Part shown: one piece after another, positions 26,940 through 37,891 of the stretch
Position numbering within the stretch: the first letter of the stretch is position 1
How the letters are laid out: each line of letters opens with the position of its first letter
Origin: Luteolibacter rhizosphaerae
GTDB lineage: Bacteria; Verrucomicrobiota; Verrucomicrobiia; Verrucomicrobiales; Akkermansiaceae
DNA: 64,000 nt
Assembly (NCBI RefSeq): GCF_025950095.1
Contig: NZ_JAPDDR010000002.1
Location: 186,001 to 250,000, forward strand
Direction of reading: 5' to 3'
The notes under the pieces: model-generated
Seen by the model: the letters and a program-made list of their open reading frames with translations, nothing else
Told to the model about the DNA's origin: nothing
Databases searched by the model: none
Program-made: the position numbers and the translations under genes

Positions 26940-27284
26940 TCAGGCGGCAGGCTTCAGAAGATACCCGGCGACCCAACCCTCCTGGCCGGTGGCGCTTTTG
27001 CACCAATGCCAGCCGTGGATCTGCTTGAGGGATTCGAGTTCGTCGCCGCGCTTGATGGACAGGACGGTGGGATCGAAGGTTTCCATCGCGGCAAAGCGGC
27101 CTTCGCCCAAAGGCTCGAGAATTTCCTCCGGCACATAGCCGTCATTGCCGTCATCATCTTCGGCCCAGACCCAGCCGGGCCAAGCACGGTCCACCGGTCC
27201 GACGGTGACTTCGTTCCCCGCTTCCAGACGGATCGGGTTGCTATCCTTTTCCTCGTAGTCGGCGTTAGCGATGAAGCGCGGCAT
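26940..27284 (-). CDS. Protein of two SH3-type domains
   Basis: 114 residues from ATG 27284; an upstream ATG would add a non-typical 17 residues. The first SH3-like half is RFIANADYEEKDSNPIRLEA then VTVGPVDRAWPGWVWAEDDD and GYVPEEIL. The second is TVLSIKRGDELESLKQIHG then WHWCKSATGQEGWVAGYLL. The protein has no signal peptide and is probably cytoplasmic. The residues resemble the classic SH3 pattern (ALYDY, W-W and a GYVP motif), which in bacteria may bind peptides or ligands. The specific role is unknown. The next gene starts within 340 bp on the same strand and may share a transcript. Confidence 0.8.
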   Translation of the reverse strand: MPRFIANADYEEKDSNPIRLEAGNEVTVGPVDRAWPGWVWAEDDDGNDGYVPEEILEPLGEGRFAAMETFDPTVLSIKRGDELESLKQIHGWHWCKSATGQEGWVAGYLLKPAA

Positions 27285-27346
27285 GGCGGGATGATGGAAG
27301 CAAGCGGGCGCGGCGGCAAGACCGGGGAACTTCATCGGGAATCCCG

Positions 27347-27622
27347 CTACGGGAGCTTCGGAAGCGTCTCAAAGGGCGTCACCGGCTCCAGCGATTCCCA
27401 GCCCTCGCGGCTGATCCACATGTCCGGATCCATGCGGTGAAAGCATTCATGGCAGACCCGGACCACTCTCCAGTCGCTCTCCTCCCCGGGGCGGAGCTCC
27501 TGGCAGTCGATCGTGAAGAAGGGATCGATGGGATCGTCTATCAGGCCTTGGTCCGGATAGGGATAGATCTCCTTGACCGAGCTGTCCTTCTCGATGCCGC
27601 AGGCCAAGCATTTCTCAATCAT
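27347..27622 (-). CDS. Hypothetical small protein with paired cysteines
   Basis: 91 residues, not recognised. It carries C-x-x-C near the N-terminus (EKCLACGIEKD) and C-x-x-C later (VRVCHECFHRMDPDMW), a four-cysteine pattern that would suit one zinc ion. It is acidic and aromatic, with no signal peptide. The similar strand and short distance to the SH3 protein suggest a two-gene unit. A role as a small zinc-ribbon-like protein is an inference from the cysteines only. Confidence 0.7.
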   Translation of the reverse strand: MIEKCLACGIEKDSSVKEIYPYPDQGLIDDPIDPFFTIDCQELRPGEESDWRVVRVCHECFHRMDPDMWISREGWESLEPVTPFETLPKLP

Positions 27623-27697
27623 GCGGTGACTCCCTAGCGCTCCGGCGTTCGCTTGTCAGGCTTGTGCTTTCAGGAGGGAGGCGGCATCTCCGGGGGC

Positions 27698-29614
<1,917 letters not shown>

Positions 29615-29631
29615 TGCAGCCGCGATGGGGG

Positions 29632-29655
29632 CATAGGGATTTGGTTTCCGGCTTC
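29632..29655 (+). promoter_or_regulatory. 24-bp element shared with the DUF4394 gene (copy B)
   Basis: Matches 25900-25923 with one difference. Here the element is preceded by ATGGGGGCAT (29625-29634) and ends 61 bp before the ATG of the ferritin-like gene. It begins only 18 bp after the recQ stop. Confidence 0.6.
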
Positions 29656-29716
29656 AGTGGGCGGGTGGTGATTCATGGCTTAGGACGTGGAGTTGCAAGA
29701 GAGCGACTCCCAACCA

Positions 29717-30646
29717 ATGAAACCAAACACTGACTCCTCGAATCTTCCTTCTGAACTTATCTCCGGTCGCCGTGGCTTCTTGCGGTCGGTCGGTCTCGGT
29801 GTAGGTGCCGCCGCGCTGGCCGCCGCTCCCACCGCTTCAGCAGCGCCCTTCTACTTTGGAAACAAGAAGGCCCGCCGCGATGCCGACGTGTTGAACTTCG
29901 CCCTGAATCTCGAATATCTTGAGGCGGAATACTACCTGCGGGGCACCACCGGCCAAGGCTTGGAAGCCATGGGCATCGGCGTCGACGGTGCAGGCACCGC
30001 GGGGAGTGTCGTCGTGAAGGCGAATCCCGCCGTCAACTTCACTACTCCGGCCATCGCGCAGTACGCCGCCGAAATTGCGGAAGATGAAGCGAATCACGTG
30101 CGCTTCCTGCGCGCCGCCCTTGGCTCGACCCGTTTCGATCAGGTCGCGCGTCCGCAGATCGATCTGCAGAACAGCTTCAATGCGCTCGGCACCCTGCTTG
30201 GCATCGGGCCCTTCGATCCCTTCGCAAACGAGCTGAACTTCCTGTTAGGTGCTTTCATCTTCGAAGACGTGGGCGTCACCGCTTACAAAGGTGCGAGCCC
30301 GCTAGTCACGAACAAGGCTTTCCTGGAAGCGGCGGCCGGTATCCTCGGGGTGGAGGCGTATCATGCCGGCATGGTGCGCACGCTTCTCTTCCAGCAGGGG
30401 ACGCAGGTGCAGAACACGGTGAATGCGATCTCCGCGCTGCGTGCGTCCCTCGACAACCAGCCGAGCGGCGCTCCGGCCCTCGATCAAGGGATCCTCGTCG
30501 CGGGCGAGGCGAACATCGTTCCGGCCGATACCAACTCGGTGGCCTTTAGCCGCAGCACGCGTCAGGTGCTGAATATCGTCTATGGCGGTGTGAACGCCGC
30601 GGCCGGGCTCTTCTTCCCTGCTGGCCTCAACGGGGCCATTCGCTAG
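29717..30646 (+). CDS. Tat-exported ferritin-like domain protein (desiccation-related type)
   Basis: 309 residues from ATG 29717. The twin-arginine signal is [20 protein letters not shown], cut after TASA. The mature protein is a Ferritin_2-type helical bundle: [53 protein letters not shown] and [17 protein letters not shown]. The repeated E..H patterns would form a di-metal site, which fits folding and metal loading in the cytoplasm before Tat export. Homologues are linked to desiccation or oxidative stress. The 24-bp element upstream is shared with the DUF4394 gene. Confidence 0.92.
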   Translation: MKPNTDSSNLPSELISGRRGFLRSVGLGVGAAALAAAPTASAAPFYFGNKKARRDADVLNFALNLEYLEAEYYLRGTTGQGLEAMGIGVDGAGTAGSVVVKANPAVNFTTPAIAQYAAEIAEDEANHVRFLRAALGSTRFDQVARPQIDLQNSFNALGTLLGIGPFDPFANELNFLLGAFIFEDVGVTAYKGASPLVTNKAFLEAAAGILGVEAYHAGMVRTLLFQQGTQVQNTVNAISALRASLDNQPSGAPALDQGILVAGEANIVPADTNSVAFSRSTRQVLNIVYGGVNAAAGLFFPAGLNGAIR

Positions 30647-30653
30647 GAGCAAA

Positions 30654-30710
30654 GGGTGCGGGCGGGTGGATGCCGACACATTCACCGCCCGTGCCCGAGG
30701 CCTCGGCTTT
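30654..30710 (+). terminator. Possible terminator after the ferritin-like gene
   Basis: A CGGGCGG / CCGCCCG stem with an outer GGG/CCC pair (30654-30696) is followed by the palindrome CCGAGGCCTCGG (30695-30706) and CTTTA. The T-run is weak. Confidence 0.4.
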
Positions 30711-30792
30711 ATGCGCGAAAAATGCGATTCCGGTGCAGAATGCTGTAACTCGACGGCCCATTTCCGATCTCCGGGCGAGTCTATTTGGTCCT

Positions 30793-30836
30793 TATAAAGA
30801 ATAGGACGCGGCATAGGCTTGTTTTATCTATAAAGA
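30793..30836 (+). promoter_or_regulatory. Direct repeat TATAAAGA upstream of the DUF1800 gene
   Basis: TATAAAGA occurs at 30793-30800 and again at 30829-30836, 36 bp apart, each followed closely by ATAG, in an AT-rich patch that ends 20 bp before the ATG. The second lies inside the small hairpin TATCT-ATAA-AGATA. Either copy could be a -10 region, or both a binding site. Confidence 0.35.
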
Positions 30837-30856
30837 TAGTCAGGCTCGGTGTCATA

Positions 30857-33448
30857 ATGAAGACCGGGCTCTCGCCACTCGCCGCCTTCGTCATCCTCCT
30901 TCCCGTTTCCGCATCTGCACTGGATAGCAACGGGAACTCGCAGAGCGATGTATGGGAAATGGTCTTCGGTGCCAGCGGGCTGCCCGCCGGTGGCGATGCC
31001 GACGGCGACGGCTGGAGCAATAGCTTGGAGAGCGCGGCAGGGACGAATCCCTTTAGCGGTGTTTCGCGTCCCAAGATGGAGATCGTTAGCGGGGCCGGGG
31101 GTCAGCTCACGCTCGCGTGGGAAGGGATGGCGGGGAAGCGCTACGCGATTCGCAGTAGCACCAACCTCCAGACGTGGTCGGCCTTCGAGCAGAACATTCC
31201 CGGGACGGGTGTCCCGCTGCAGCGCACCCTCGGTGTCGTTAGCGGCCGGGCCTTCTTCAAGGTTGAGCCTTCGGATATCGATAGCGACGCGGATGGTGTG
31301 AGCGACTGGGAAGAGCTGGTGATCGGCTTCGATCCTTCGAGCAACCGCACGGGCCGCTACTCCCAGACGGACTCGCAGCGGATCGTCTCCGGGCTCACGG
31401 CTGCGAATGTCATCAGTGTAGCATGCTATGATGACGCCTGCGCCGAAGGCTGGCCGGATCCCGCGGTGCTGGTTCTGCGGCGCAGCGGGGGCTTGAGGCC
31501 GTTGGCGGTGAATTTCTCATTGGGCGGTACGGCCACGGCGGGATCGGACTATACGCCTTCGGTTACCGGTGGCGTCGCGAACTTCGCCGCGGGGCAGCGG
31601 GAGCTGTTCGTGAAGATCCATCCGCTTGCGGATGCCCAGACGGGCGAAAGTACGGAGACCGTCGTACTAACGGCACTGGCGGGTACGGGCTACAGTGTGA
31701 GCGTGGCGAATAGCGCGACGGTTTCGATCTCCGAGCCCGCTCCAAGTCATCCCTCCGCCAAGGAGGCGGCGCGCTTTCTCATCCAAGCCGGCTTCGGCCC
31801 CGATCAGGACTCGGCTGCCGATCCTGACCAGATCCCCGAGAACGTGGAAGAGGTGATGGCGATGGGCATCGAAGCCTGGATCGATGATCAACTCACCCGC
31901 CCGATCGGCCGTCTGACGCCGATGATGGAATGGCAGGCGGAACTGGAGGAGAATGATCCGGATCCCCGGCTCTGGAACAACACGAAGATGAACGCGTGGT
32001 GGGGCCGGGCGATGGGCCTGCCGAAGCTGCGGCCGGATGCCAGCACCGAGCAACTGCCCGATCCGCTGCGGCAGCGCGTGGCCTTTGCGCTCAGCCAGAT
32101 CTTCGTCATCAGCGACCGGATGGAGCGCCTCGCGGTAGAGCCGGCGGCCATGGCCCACTACTACGACAAGCTCCTGGAAGGCAGTTTCGGGAACTATCAG
32201 ACGCTCTTGAAGGACGTCTCGATGCATCCCTGCATGGGGCACTATCTCAGTCACTTCGCGAACAAGAAGTCCGATCCGGTTAACCGGACCTTCCCGGACG
32301 AGAACTACGCGCGGGAGGTCATGCAGCTCTTCAGTATCGGCCTATGGATGCTGAACCCGGATGGTAGTCACATCCTGGACGCTCAGGGGCAGTCGATTCC
32401 GACCTACTCGAATGCGAATATCACCGAGTTCGCCCGGGTCTTCACGGGCCTGTCCTTCGGGGCGATGGCGAATAGCTCGCCCCTTCAGTTCGGCGCTTGG
32501 GACGGTGACTTCAGGGTCCCAATGAAGGGTTGGGACGAGCATCACGACCTCGGGCCTAAGACGCTGCTGTTGGGGGCAACCACTCCGGCGCGGACGGCGA
32601 GTGCAGGGAATACCGGGACTGCGACGATGGCGGATGTGGATGCGGCGATCGCGAATCTCTCCAATCATCCGAACGTGGGGCCTTTCATCGGGCGCCTTCT
32701 GATCCAGCGTCTGGTCACTTCCAATCCATCGCCTGCCTACATCGGCCGCGTCGCCGCGGCCTTCAATGCGACCCCGCGCGGTGACATGGGGCGAACCGTG
32801 AAGGCGATCCTGATGGACCCCGAGGCGCGGGATCCGGCGAAGATGTCCGACCCTACCTTCGGCAAGCTGCGCGAGCCATTCCTGCGGACGGTGAATGTGG
32901 CGCGTGCCTTCAATGCCTCCACGCAGGCGGGGTGGTTCTACCTTTCCAATCTCGACGAGAATCACGTGCAGGAGCCCTTGAACTCTCCGAGCGTCTTCAA
33001 CTTCTACCTGCCTACCTATATGCCTCCGGGGCCTTTGGCTTCGGCCGGGCTAGTGGCACCGGAGTTGCAGATCGTGAATGCCGCCTCGTGCGTGACTGCT
33101 CCGAACTTCTTCTGGAACCAGATGGTGGATGCGGAGTATGGCCTGGGCGCTTCGAAGCCGGAGCGCTCCGCCGTGCTGAATCTCGATCAGGAGTGGCTGA
33201 TGAACGTCCCGGCATCCGCGATCAACCAAGACCAGCCGAACGTGCAGCCGCTCGATCCGGATCCGCTGCTGCGCCGTCTCGACCTTGTTCTAACAGGCGG
33301 AACCCTCGAGCCGGAATCCTTCCAAATCATCCGGGAGGCGATGGCGCGTGTCGGGCCGGCCGACGGTGGATGGCAGTGGCACCACGGACGCCTGAAGCTC
33401 GCCCTGTATCTGATCATCTGCAGCCCCGAATTCTCGGTGCAACATTGA
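30857..33448 (+). CDS. Secreted DUF1800 protein with DxDxDG and Calx-beta modules
   Basis: 863 residues; ATG 30857 begins a signal peptide (SPLAAFVILLPVSASA). The mature N-terminus has calcium-loop segments (DADGDGWSNSLESAAGTNPF and DIDSDADGVSDWEELVIGFD) around a beta module with the core YAIRSSTNLQTWSAF. A Calx-beta-like region follows (LGGTATAGSDYTPSVTGG). From about residue 300 comes the DUF1800 domain: AARFLIQAGFGPDQDS, QRVAFALSQIFVISDRME, FPDENYAREVMQLFSIGLW, ITEFARVFTGLSFG, and RLLIQRLVTSNPSPAYIGRV. DUF1800 and DUF1501 genes form conserved pairs in this phylum; their biochemical role is not known. The DUF1501 gene starts 13 bp downstream. Confidence 0.92.
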   Translation: MKTGLSPLAAFVILLPVSASALDSNGNSQSDVWEMVFGASGLPAGGDADGDGWSNSLESAAGTNPFSGVSRPKMEIVSGAGGQLTLAWEGMAGKRYAIRSSTNLQTWSAFEQNIPGTGVPLQRTLGVVSGRAFFKVEPSDIDSDADGVSDWEELVIGFDPSSNRTGRYSQTDSQRIVSGLTAANVISVACYDDACAEGWPDPAVLVLRRSGGLRPLAVNFSLGGTATAGSDYTPSVTGGVANFAAGQRELFVKIHPLADAQTGESTETVVLTALAGTGYSVSVANSATVSISEPAPSHPSAKEAARFLIQAGFGPDQDSAADPDQIPENVEEVMAMGIEAWIDDQLTRPIGRLTPMMEWQAELEENDPDPRLWNNTKMNAWWGRAMGLPKLRPDASTEQLPDPLRQRVAFALSQIFVISDRMERLAVEPAAMAHYYDKLLEGSFGNYQTLLKDVSMHPCMGHYLSHFANKKSDPVNRTFPDENYAREVMQLFSIGLWMLNPDGSHILDAQGQSIPTYSNANITEFARVFTGLSFGAMANSSPLQFGAWDGDFRVPMKGWDEHHDLGPKTLLLGATTPARTASAGNTGTATMADVDAAIANLSNHPNVGPFIGRLLIQRLVTSNPSPAYIGRVAAAFNATPRGDMGRTVKAILMDPEARDPAKMSDPTFGKLREPFLRTVNVARAFNASTQAGWFYLSNLDENHVQEPLNSPSVFNFYLPTYMPPGPLASAGLVAPELQIVNAASCVTAPNFFWNQMVDAEYGLGASKPERSAVLNLDQEWLMNVPASAINQDQPNVQPLDPDPLLRRLDLVLTGGTLEPESFQIIREAMARVGPADGGWQWHHGRLKLALYLIICSPEFSVQH

Positions 33449-33461
33449 AGCTCTTCATCCC

Positions 33462-34937
33462 ATGAACCGTCGTCGCTTTCTTGGTCAGGCCAGTTGTTCC
33501 GCGGTCAGCGCCATTCCCGTGCTGAATACCCTGCTGAACCTGCGTCTCGCGAGTTCGATCGCGAATGCCGCACCGCCGGGGCCCGGCGAGTATCGTGCGC
33601 TGGTGTGCCTCTTCCTGAGCGGGGGGAATGACAGCTTCAACATGCTGTCGCCTTTCAGCGGTCCTTCTTCAACCCACGGGAACTCCCGCACGGAGTACGA
33701 GAACAGCCGTGGCAACCTGGCGCTGCCGCTCGCGGGCCTGCATGAGATCCATCCTCTCAATACTCCCGGCCGGACTTTCGCGGTGCATCCTTCCATGCCG
33801 AAGTTGGCGGCCCGTTTCGAGGCGGGTGATGCGGCCTTTGTCGCGAACGTGGGCACCTTGATCGAGCCGGTCTTCAACCGGACCGAGGTGGCGAATGCGT
33901 CCAAGCGTCTGCCGCTGGGTCTTTATTCCCATTCGGATCAGATCGAGCAGTGGCAGACGAGTGTGCCGCAGAGTCGGTCGGGAGTGGGCTGGGGCGGGCG
34001 GATGATGGATCTGATCAAGGACATCAATCCCAGCCAGCTGGTCTCGATGAACATCTCGATGGACGGGAGCAATGTCTTCCAGAGCGGGATCACCGGTGCG
34101 GAGTATGCGGTGAAGCCGAGCAGCTCGGCCACGGAGGGTGGTGCGCAGGCACTTGCGGGATACGCGGCGAACTACGGCTCGAGTCCCTTCACGAACGTCG
34201 CAAGCCACGCGGTCGATAGCATGCTCGCGCGGCAGTATGGCCACTTGTTGCAGGAGACCTTCCAGCAGAAGCGCCGGGATTCGCAAGAGGCGTATGCGAT
34301 CTACGCCGAGGCGACTTCCGGCACGCTTCCGGGCGATGTGAAGTTCCGGCTCGTGAACAATGAGGTGGAGGATACCGATGCGAACCGCCTGGGGCAGCAG
34401 CTTCACCAGGTGGCGAAGGCGATCATGGGACGGAACACGATCGGAGCGCTGCGGCAGACCTTCTTCGTCAACCTTGGCGGGTGGGATCACCATAGCGAGA
34501 CGCTGTCGCAGCAGGAGGGAATGCTGAAGGATGTGGACGATGCGATCGGTGCCTTCTGGAACCAGTTGGTGCTGCTGGGGATCCAGGATCAGGTCACGCT
34601 CTTCACCGCCTCGGACTTCGGCCGGACGCTCACCAGTAATGATCGCGGCTCCGATCATGCTTGGGGTGGCAATCACTTCATCATGGGCGGGAGCGTGGAT
34701 GGGCGGAAGATCTTCGGCCAGTATCCGAGCCTAGCGCTCAACCCGGAGATCGGCAGCGAGCTGAATGCACTGGATACGGGGCGCGGGCGGATGATCCCGA
34801 CCACGAGCTGCGACGAGTACTTCGGCGAGCTGGCGCTATGGCTCGGTGTGCCACCCTCCAGCCTGCACTTGGTGCTGCCGAATGTGGGGAACTTCTTCAG
34901 CCCGGGAGCAACCGGACCGCTGGGCTTCTTCGGGTGA
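33462..34937 (+). CDS. DUF1501 protein with Tat-like signal
   Basis: 491 residues. The N-terminus NRRRFLGQASCSAVSAIP has the twin-arginine pattern, so Tat export is likely. The DUF1501 pattern is clear: YRALVCLFLSGGNDSFNMLS, LNTPGRTFAVHPSMPKLAA, GLYSHSDQIEQWQTS, VNLGGWDHHSETLSQQEGML and FTASDFGRTLTSNDRGSDH. The domain belongs to the alkaline-phosphatase/sulfatase-like fold, and the Asp/His-rich motifs suit metal binding. It is the downstream partner of the DUF1800 gene and probably shares its transcript. It ends exactly where the convergent MoxR gene ends. Confidence 0.92.
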   Translation: MNRRRFLGQASCSAVSAIPVLNTLLNLRLASSIANAAPPGPGEYRALVCLFLSGGNDSFNMLSPFSGPSSTHGNSRTEYENSRGNLALPLAGLHEIHPLNTPGRTFAVHPSMPKLAARFEAGDAAFVANVGTLIEPVFNRTEVANASKRLPLGLYSHSDQIEQWQTSVPQSRSGVGWGGRMMDLIKDINPSQLVSMNISMDGSNVFQSGITGAEYAVKPSSSATEGGAQALAGYAANYGSSPFTNVASHAVDSMLARQYGHLLQETFQQKRRDSQEAYAIYAEATSGTLPGDVKFRLVNNEVEDTDANRLGQQLHQVAKAIMGRNTIGALRQTFFVNLGGWDHHSETLSQQEGMLKDVDDAIGAFWNQLVLLGIQDQVTLFTASDFGRTLTSNDRGSDHAWGGNHFIMGGSVDGRKIFGQYPSLALNPEIGSELNALDTGRGRMIPTTSCDEYFGELALWLGVPPSSLHLVLPNVGNFFSPGATGPLGFFG

Positions 34938-35885
34938 TCACACCGGGACGGGAATCGAAGCGAGGATATCGGTGATGACCTGGCGACCGGTGACGCCGGA
35001 GAGCTTCGCCTCCGGGGCGATGACCATGCGGTGCGCGATGACATCCGCCGCGACGGTCTGGATGGTTTCCGGCACGACGAAATCGCGTTCCTCGAAGAGC
35101 GAGAGGGCCTGTGCCATCTTCATGAGCGCGATGGAGGCGCGCGGGCTGGCTGCGAGCTGGACGTCGTCGCGGCCGCGGGTGGCGGAGACGATGTCCACGA
35201 TGTAGCCGCGAAGTTCGTCGCTGATGCGGACCGTGCGTGTCGCTGCCAGCAGGCCCACGAGATCGTCGCGATTCACCACCGGCTGCAGTAGGTCGACCGG
35301 GTGTTGCTCGATCTGGTCCGAGAGGATGGCCCGCTCTTCTTCCGGGGTGACGTAGCCGAGGCGGCTCTGGATCATGAAGCGGTCCATCTGCGCCTCGGGC
35401 AGCGGATAGGTGCCGCGGAATTCCACCGGGTTCTGGGTGGCGATCACGAAGAAGAGGCCGTCCAGATCGTGGCGCTCGCCATCGATGGTGGCTTGGCGCT
35501 CGGCCATGGCTTCCAGCAGCGCGGATTGCGTGCGGGGTGAGGCGCGGTTGATCTCATCGGCCAGCAGGATGTCCGCGAAGACCGGTCCCGGCCGGAAGCG
35601 GAACTCCTGCGTGCGCGGATCAAAGATGGAAACACCGAGGATATCCCCGGGGAGAAGGTCGGGGGTGAACTGAACCCGCTTGAAGGCTGCGCCGTCGACC
35701 GACTTGGCGATCGCCTTCGCCAGTGTGGTTTTGCCGGTTCCGGGAACGTCCTCGACCAAGGCGTGGCCGCCGCCGGCGAGGCAGGCCAGGATATTGCGGA
35801 GTGCGGTGTCTTGGCCCCGCACCACGGTGCGGACGGCATCTTCGAGACTGCGGGCGGTTTGTCGGGCGGCAGTGAGGTCGCTCAT
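34938..35885 (-). CDS. MoxR family AAA+ ATPase
   Basis: 315 residues, cytoplasmic. Walker A is EDVPGTGKTTLAKAIAKSV, Walker B is ADILLADEINRASPRTQSAL, followed by FFVIATQNPVEFRGTYPLPE, AQMDRFMIQSRLGYVTPEEE and the C-terminal lid (ASPRASIALMKMAQALSL). MoxR ATPases are chaperone-like and usually work with DUF58 and VWA-domain proteins. Here no DUF58 or VWA gene is adjacent. Its ATG overlaps the stop of the upstream secreted repeat protein (ATGA), so it is the last gene of an apparent three-gene operon with an M42 peptidase. Confidence 0.93.
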   Translation of the reverse strand: MSDLTAARQTARSLEDAVRTVVRGQDTALRNILACLAGGGHALVEDVPGTGKTTLAKAIAKSVDGAAFKRVQFTPDLLPGDILGVSIFDPRTQEFRFRPGPVFADILLADEINRASPRTQSALLEAMAERQATIDGERHDLDGLFFVIATQNPVEFRGTYPLPEAQMDRFMIQSRLGYVTPEEERAILSDQIEQHPVDLLQPVVNRDDLVGLLAATRTVRISDELRGYIVDIVSATRGRDDVQLAASPRASIALMKMAQALSLFEERDFVVPETIQTVAADVIAHRMVIAPEAKLSGVTGRQVITDILASIPVPV

Positions 35886-37888
35886 TCCTTGGATTCTTTG
35901 GAGCCGCGATCGGCGGCGGAAATAGTACGATGCTTCTCGTAGATGCCCTCCAGTTCGGTCCGGGCACCTTCGGGCAAGCGCGTGCCCACCCGCTCCAGCA
36001 CGGTGCGGTTGCGCAGGCCGCGATTGTCGGTCAGGGGATCGAACAAGTTGATCTCGGGCAGGATTCTCGTTCCTTCGGCGGTCGTCGCGAGCACCACCAT
36101 GGGGTAGGAGTCCGCGGAGTCGTCGCCCTCCATCGGCGGCACGCGCAGGCTGACGGCGGTCCAGCGACCGGCGCGGTGGATTGCGAGGATCTCCCCGGCC
36201 TGCCTGCCGGTCAGGTCATTGCTGCAGGCCTTGAGCATGTCGAGCGGACCGCGTTCGTCATCGAGACAAACGGAGAGGGCGAAGTAGCGGAGAGCATCGC
36301 CGTCGGCGACCGCCCTGCGGGATTCTTCCACGATCTTGCGGGCTTCGTCTTCCGCAGGTGCGGAGTCCGCCGCCACGCCGCCGATCTTCTGGATCAGCCC
36401 GTTCCACCATTCGGCATCGCGCGCGGCTAGGGAAGGCTCCAGGAGTTTCGAGATAGCGAGTTCGTCGGTGGTGTAGGGCAGTGCGGATTCGCCGGAGAAG
36501 CCGGGATTCGCGAGCCAGCCGTCGGCGCTGCGCTTGAAGAAGAGGCACTCGATCGAAGGGTCGCCGGAATCTCGCGCGGAGAACATCTGGACCAGTGCCC
36601 ATGCATCGTCGCCGGACTCGTGCACTTCGAGCAGGACCGGGGTGGCTTCAGAGAAGGGCAGGTGAATGCGCTGCCAGAGACGGCCTGCACGGCTGAGGGC
36701 GTTCAGGGCGGTGGCGGGCGTGGTGTGCAGGTCCATGCGTGCGCAGACCGGGGTGAGCGAGGGCGCGCGGAAAGCGGTGAGCAGTTGTGCGGCGGCTTCA
36801 CGCGCGGTTTGCTCACGACGCGGGGCCGAAGCTGTGGCAAGTTTCTCGGGGAATTTTTCGAGGAAGGGCGCTTCTTGCAGGGCGTCCTGTTCTTCCTTCC
36901 GTCTACGGTCCTCCTCCGCTTGGGCGATATCGCGGTTCGACTGGCCGGGTGCCCGGCGTGTTTCGGGCGCCATCAGGTCGTGCGTGAGGCGAATGCGCCA
37001 AGTGTCGGACTTCGAGCGGACGAAGGGGAGATCGATCATGTGCGCCTTGGGGGTAACGCGGTAGTTTCCGGCGGGATCGAGGGCGACGATGGTGACGAGC
37101 GGTTCGTCGATTCCGCTTTCGGCGGCGACGATGGCGCGGGCGGCTTCGGGGGCACCGATGAGACGCCATTGCGGATGCGTGATCTCCTTTTTGCGGAGCA
37201 TCCGCGAGGTGACCTTGTAGATGTCATCCCAGTCGGCAGGCCGGGGGTCTTCGAGGCCGCCGAGTAGTGCGAGCACTGCGGGAAGATCGCGGGCTTGCAC
37301 GGCGGAGATGAAGTCACCGGCGAGCTTCTCGGGGGTGGCTTCGTGCAGTTCGTCCGGAGTTTTGAACTTCCGCATCTCCTCGTTGAGGAGAGCGAAGGCG
37401 TCGTTCTTGAGACGGACCAGTTGTTCGGTGCGCGCGAGGAGCATCCAGCTTTCGAGGTCCTTCACCCTTTGGAGGAAGCCGGGGCGGAAGCTGAGGCCGG
37501 TGCTGTTGAAGGACGAGGGCATCGGCGCGGGCAGCCATTTGTCGGCGCTCTTCACCAAGCCGATGGCATGGATCTGGACCGTGCTGGCGTCGAAGTCGGT
37601 GATCTGCGAGACGAGCACTGCGGCGAGGTCGCCGTCCTGCTTGTCCGCCACCACCTTGAGGTCTTCCGTGCGGAGGGTCTTGCGGAGCTGGCCGAGACTG
37701 GAGCGGATGTCGCTGACGTCTTCCTCCGTGGCCTCCGGCGAGAGAGCGGTGTTCTCGCCGGGTTTTTCTTCGGCCTTTCCCGTGGCGACTTCGCGCAACC
37801 AGATCACCGCGGCCTCCGACGGGCTCTGCTGAGCCGCCGGAGCGATGCCGCTGACGAGCAGCAGCGCGATGACCACGGGTGATTTCAT
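35882..37888 (-). CDS. Secreted hypothetical protein with NTF2-like-looking repeats
   Basis: 668 residues, not recognised. A signal peptide (VVIALLLVSGIAPAA) is followed by several segments that each begin with a helix of similar form, for example EAAVIWLREVATGK, AGDFISAVQARDLPAVLALL, REAAAQLLTAFRAPSLTPVC and IVEESRRAVADGDALRYFAL. Each is followed by beta-rich sequence with a Trp or aromatic core. This looks like three or four repeats of a SnoaL/DUF4878-type fold, but it needs a profile search. The middle has a charged coiled stretch (EEDRRRKEEQDALQEAPFLE). It sits 3 bp after the M42 peptidase gene and overlaps the MoxR gene, so the three probably act together. Confidence 0.75.
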   Translation of the reverse strand: MKSPVVIALLLVSGIAPAAQQSPSEAAVIWLREVATGKAEEKPGENTALSPEATEEDVSDIRSSLGQLRKTLRTEDLKVVADKQDGDLAAVLVSQITDFDASTVQIHAIGLVKSADKWLPAPMPSSFNSTGLSFRPGFLQRVKDLESWMLLARTEQLVRLKNDAFALLNEEMRKFKTPDELHEATPEKLAGDFISAVQARDLPAVLALLGGLEDPRPADWDDIYKVTSRMLRKKEITHPQWRLIGAPEAARAIVAAESGIDEPLVTIVALDPAGNYRVTPKAHMIDLPFVRSKSDTWRIRLTHDLMAPETRRAPGQSNRDIAQAEEDRRRKEEQDALQEAPFLEKFPEKLATASAPRREQTAREAAAQLLTAFRAPSLTPVCARMDLHTTPATALNALSRAGRLWQRIHLPFSEATPVLLEVHESGDDAWALVQMFSARDSGDPSIECLFFKRSADGWLANPGFSGESALPYTTDELAISKLLEPSLAARDAEWWNGLIQKIGGVAADSAPAEDEARKIVEESRRAVADGDALRYFALSVCLDDERGPLDMLKACSNDLTGRQAGEILAIHRAGRWTAVSLRVPPMEGDDSADSYPMVVLATTAEGTRILPEINLFDPLTDNRGLRNRTVLERVGTRLPEGARTELEGIYEKHRTISAADRGSKESKE

Positions 37889-37891
37889 CTG

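Noticed and set aside
33669-34676. 335-codon reverse open frame
   Set aside because: Antisense to DUF1501, whose conserved motifs are on the forward strand.
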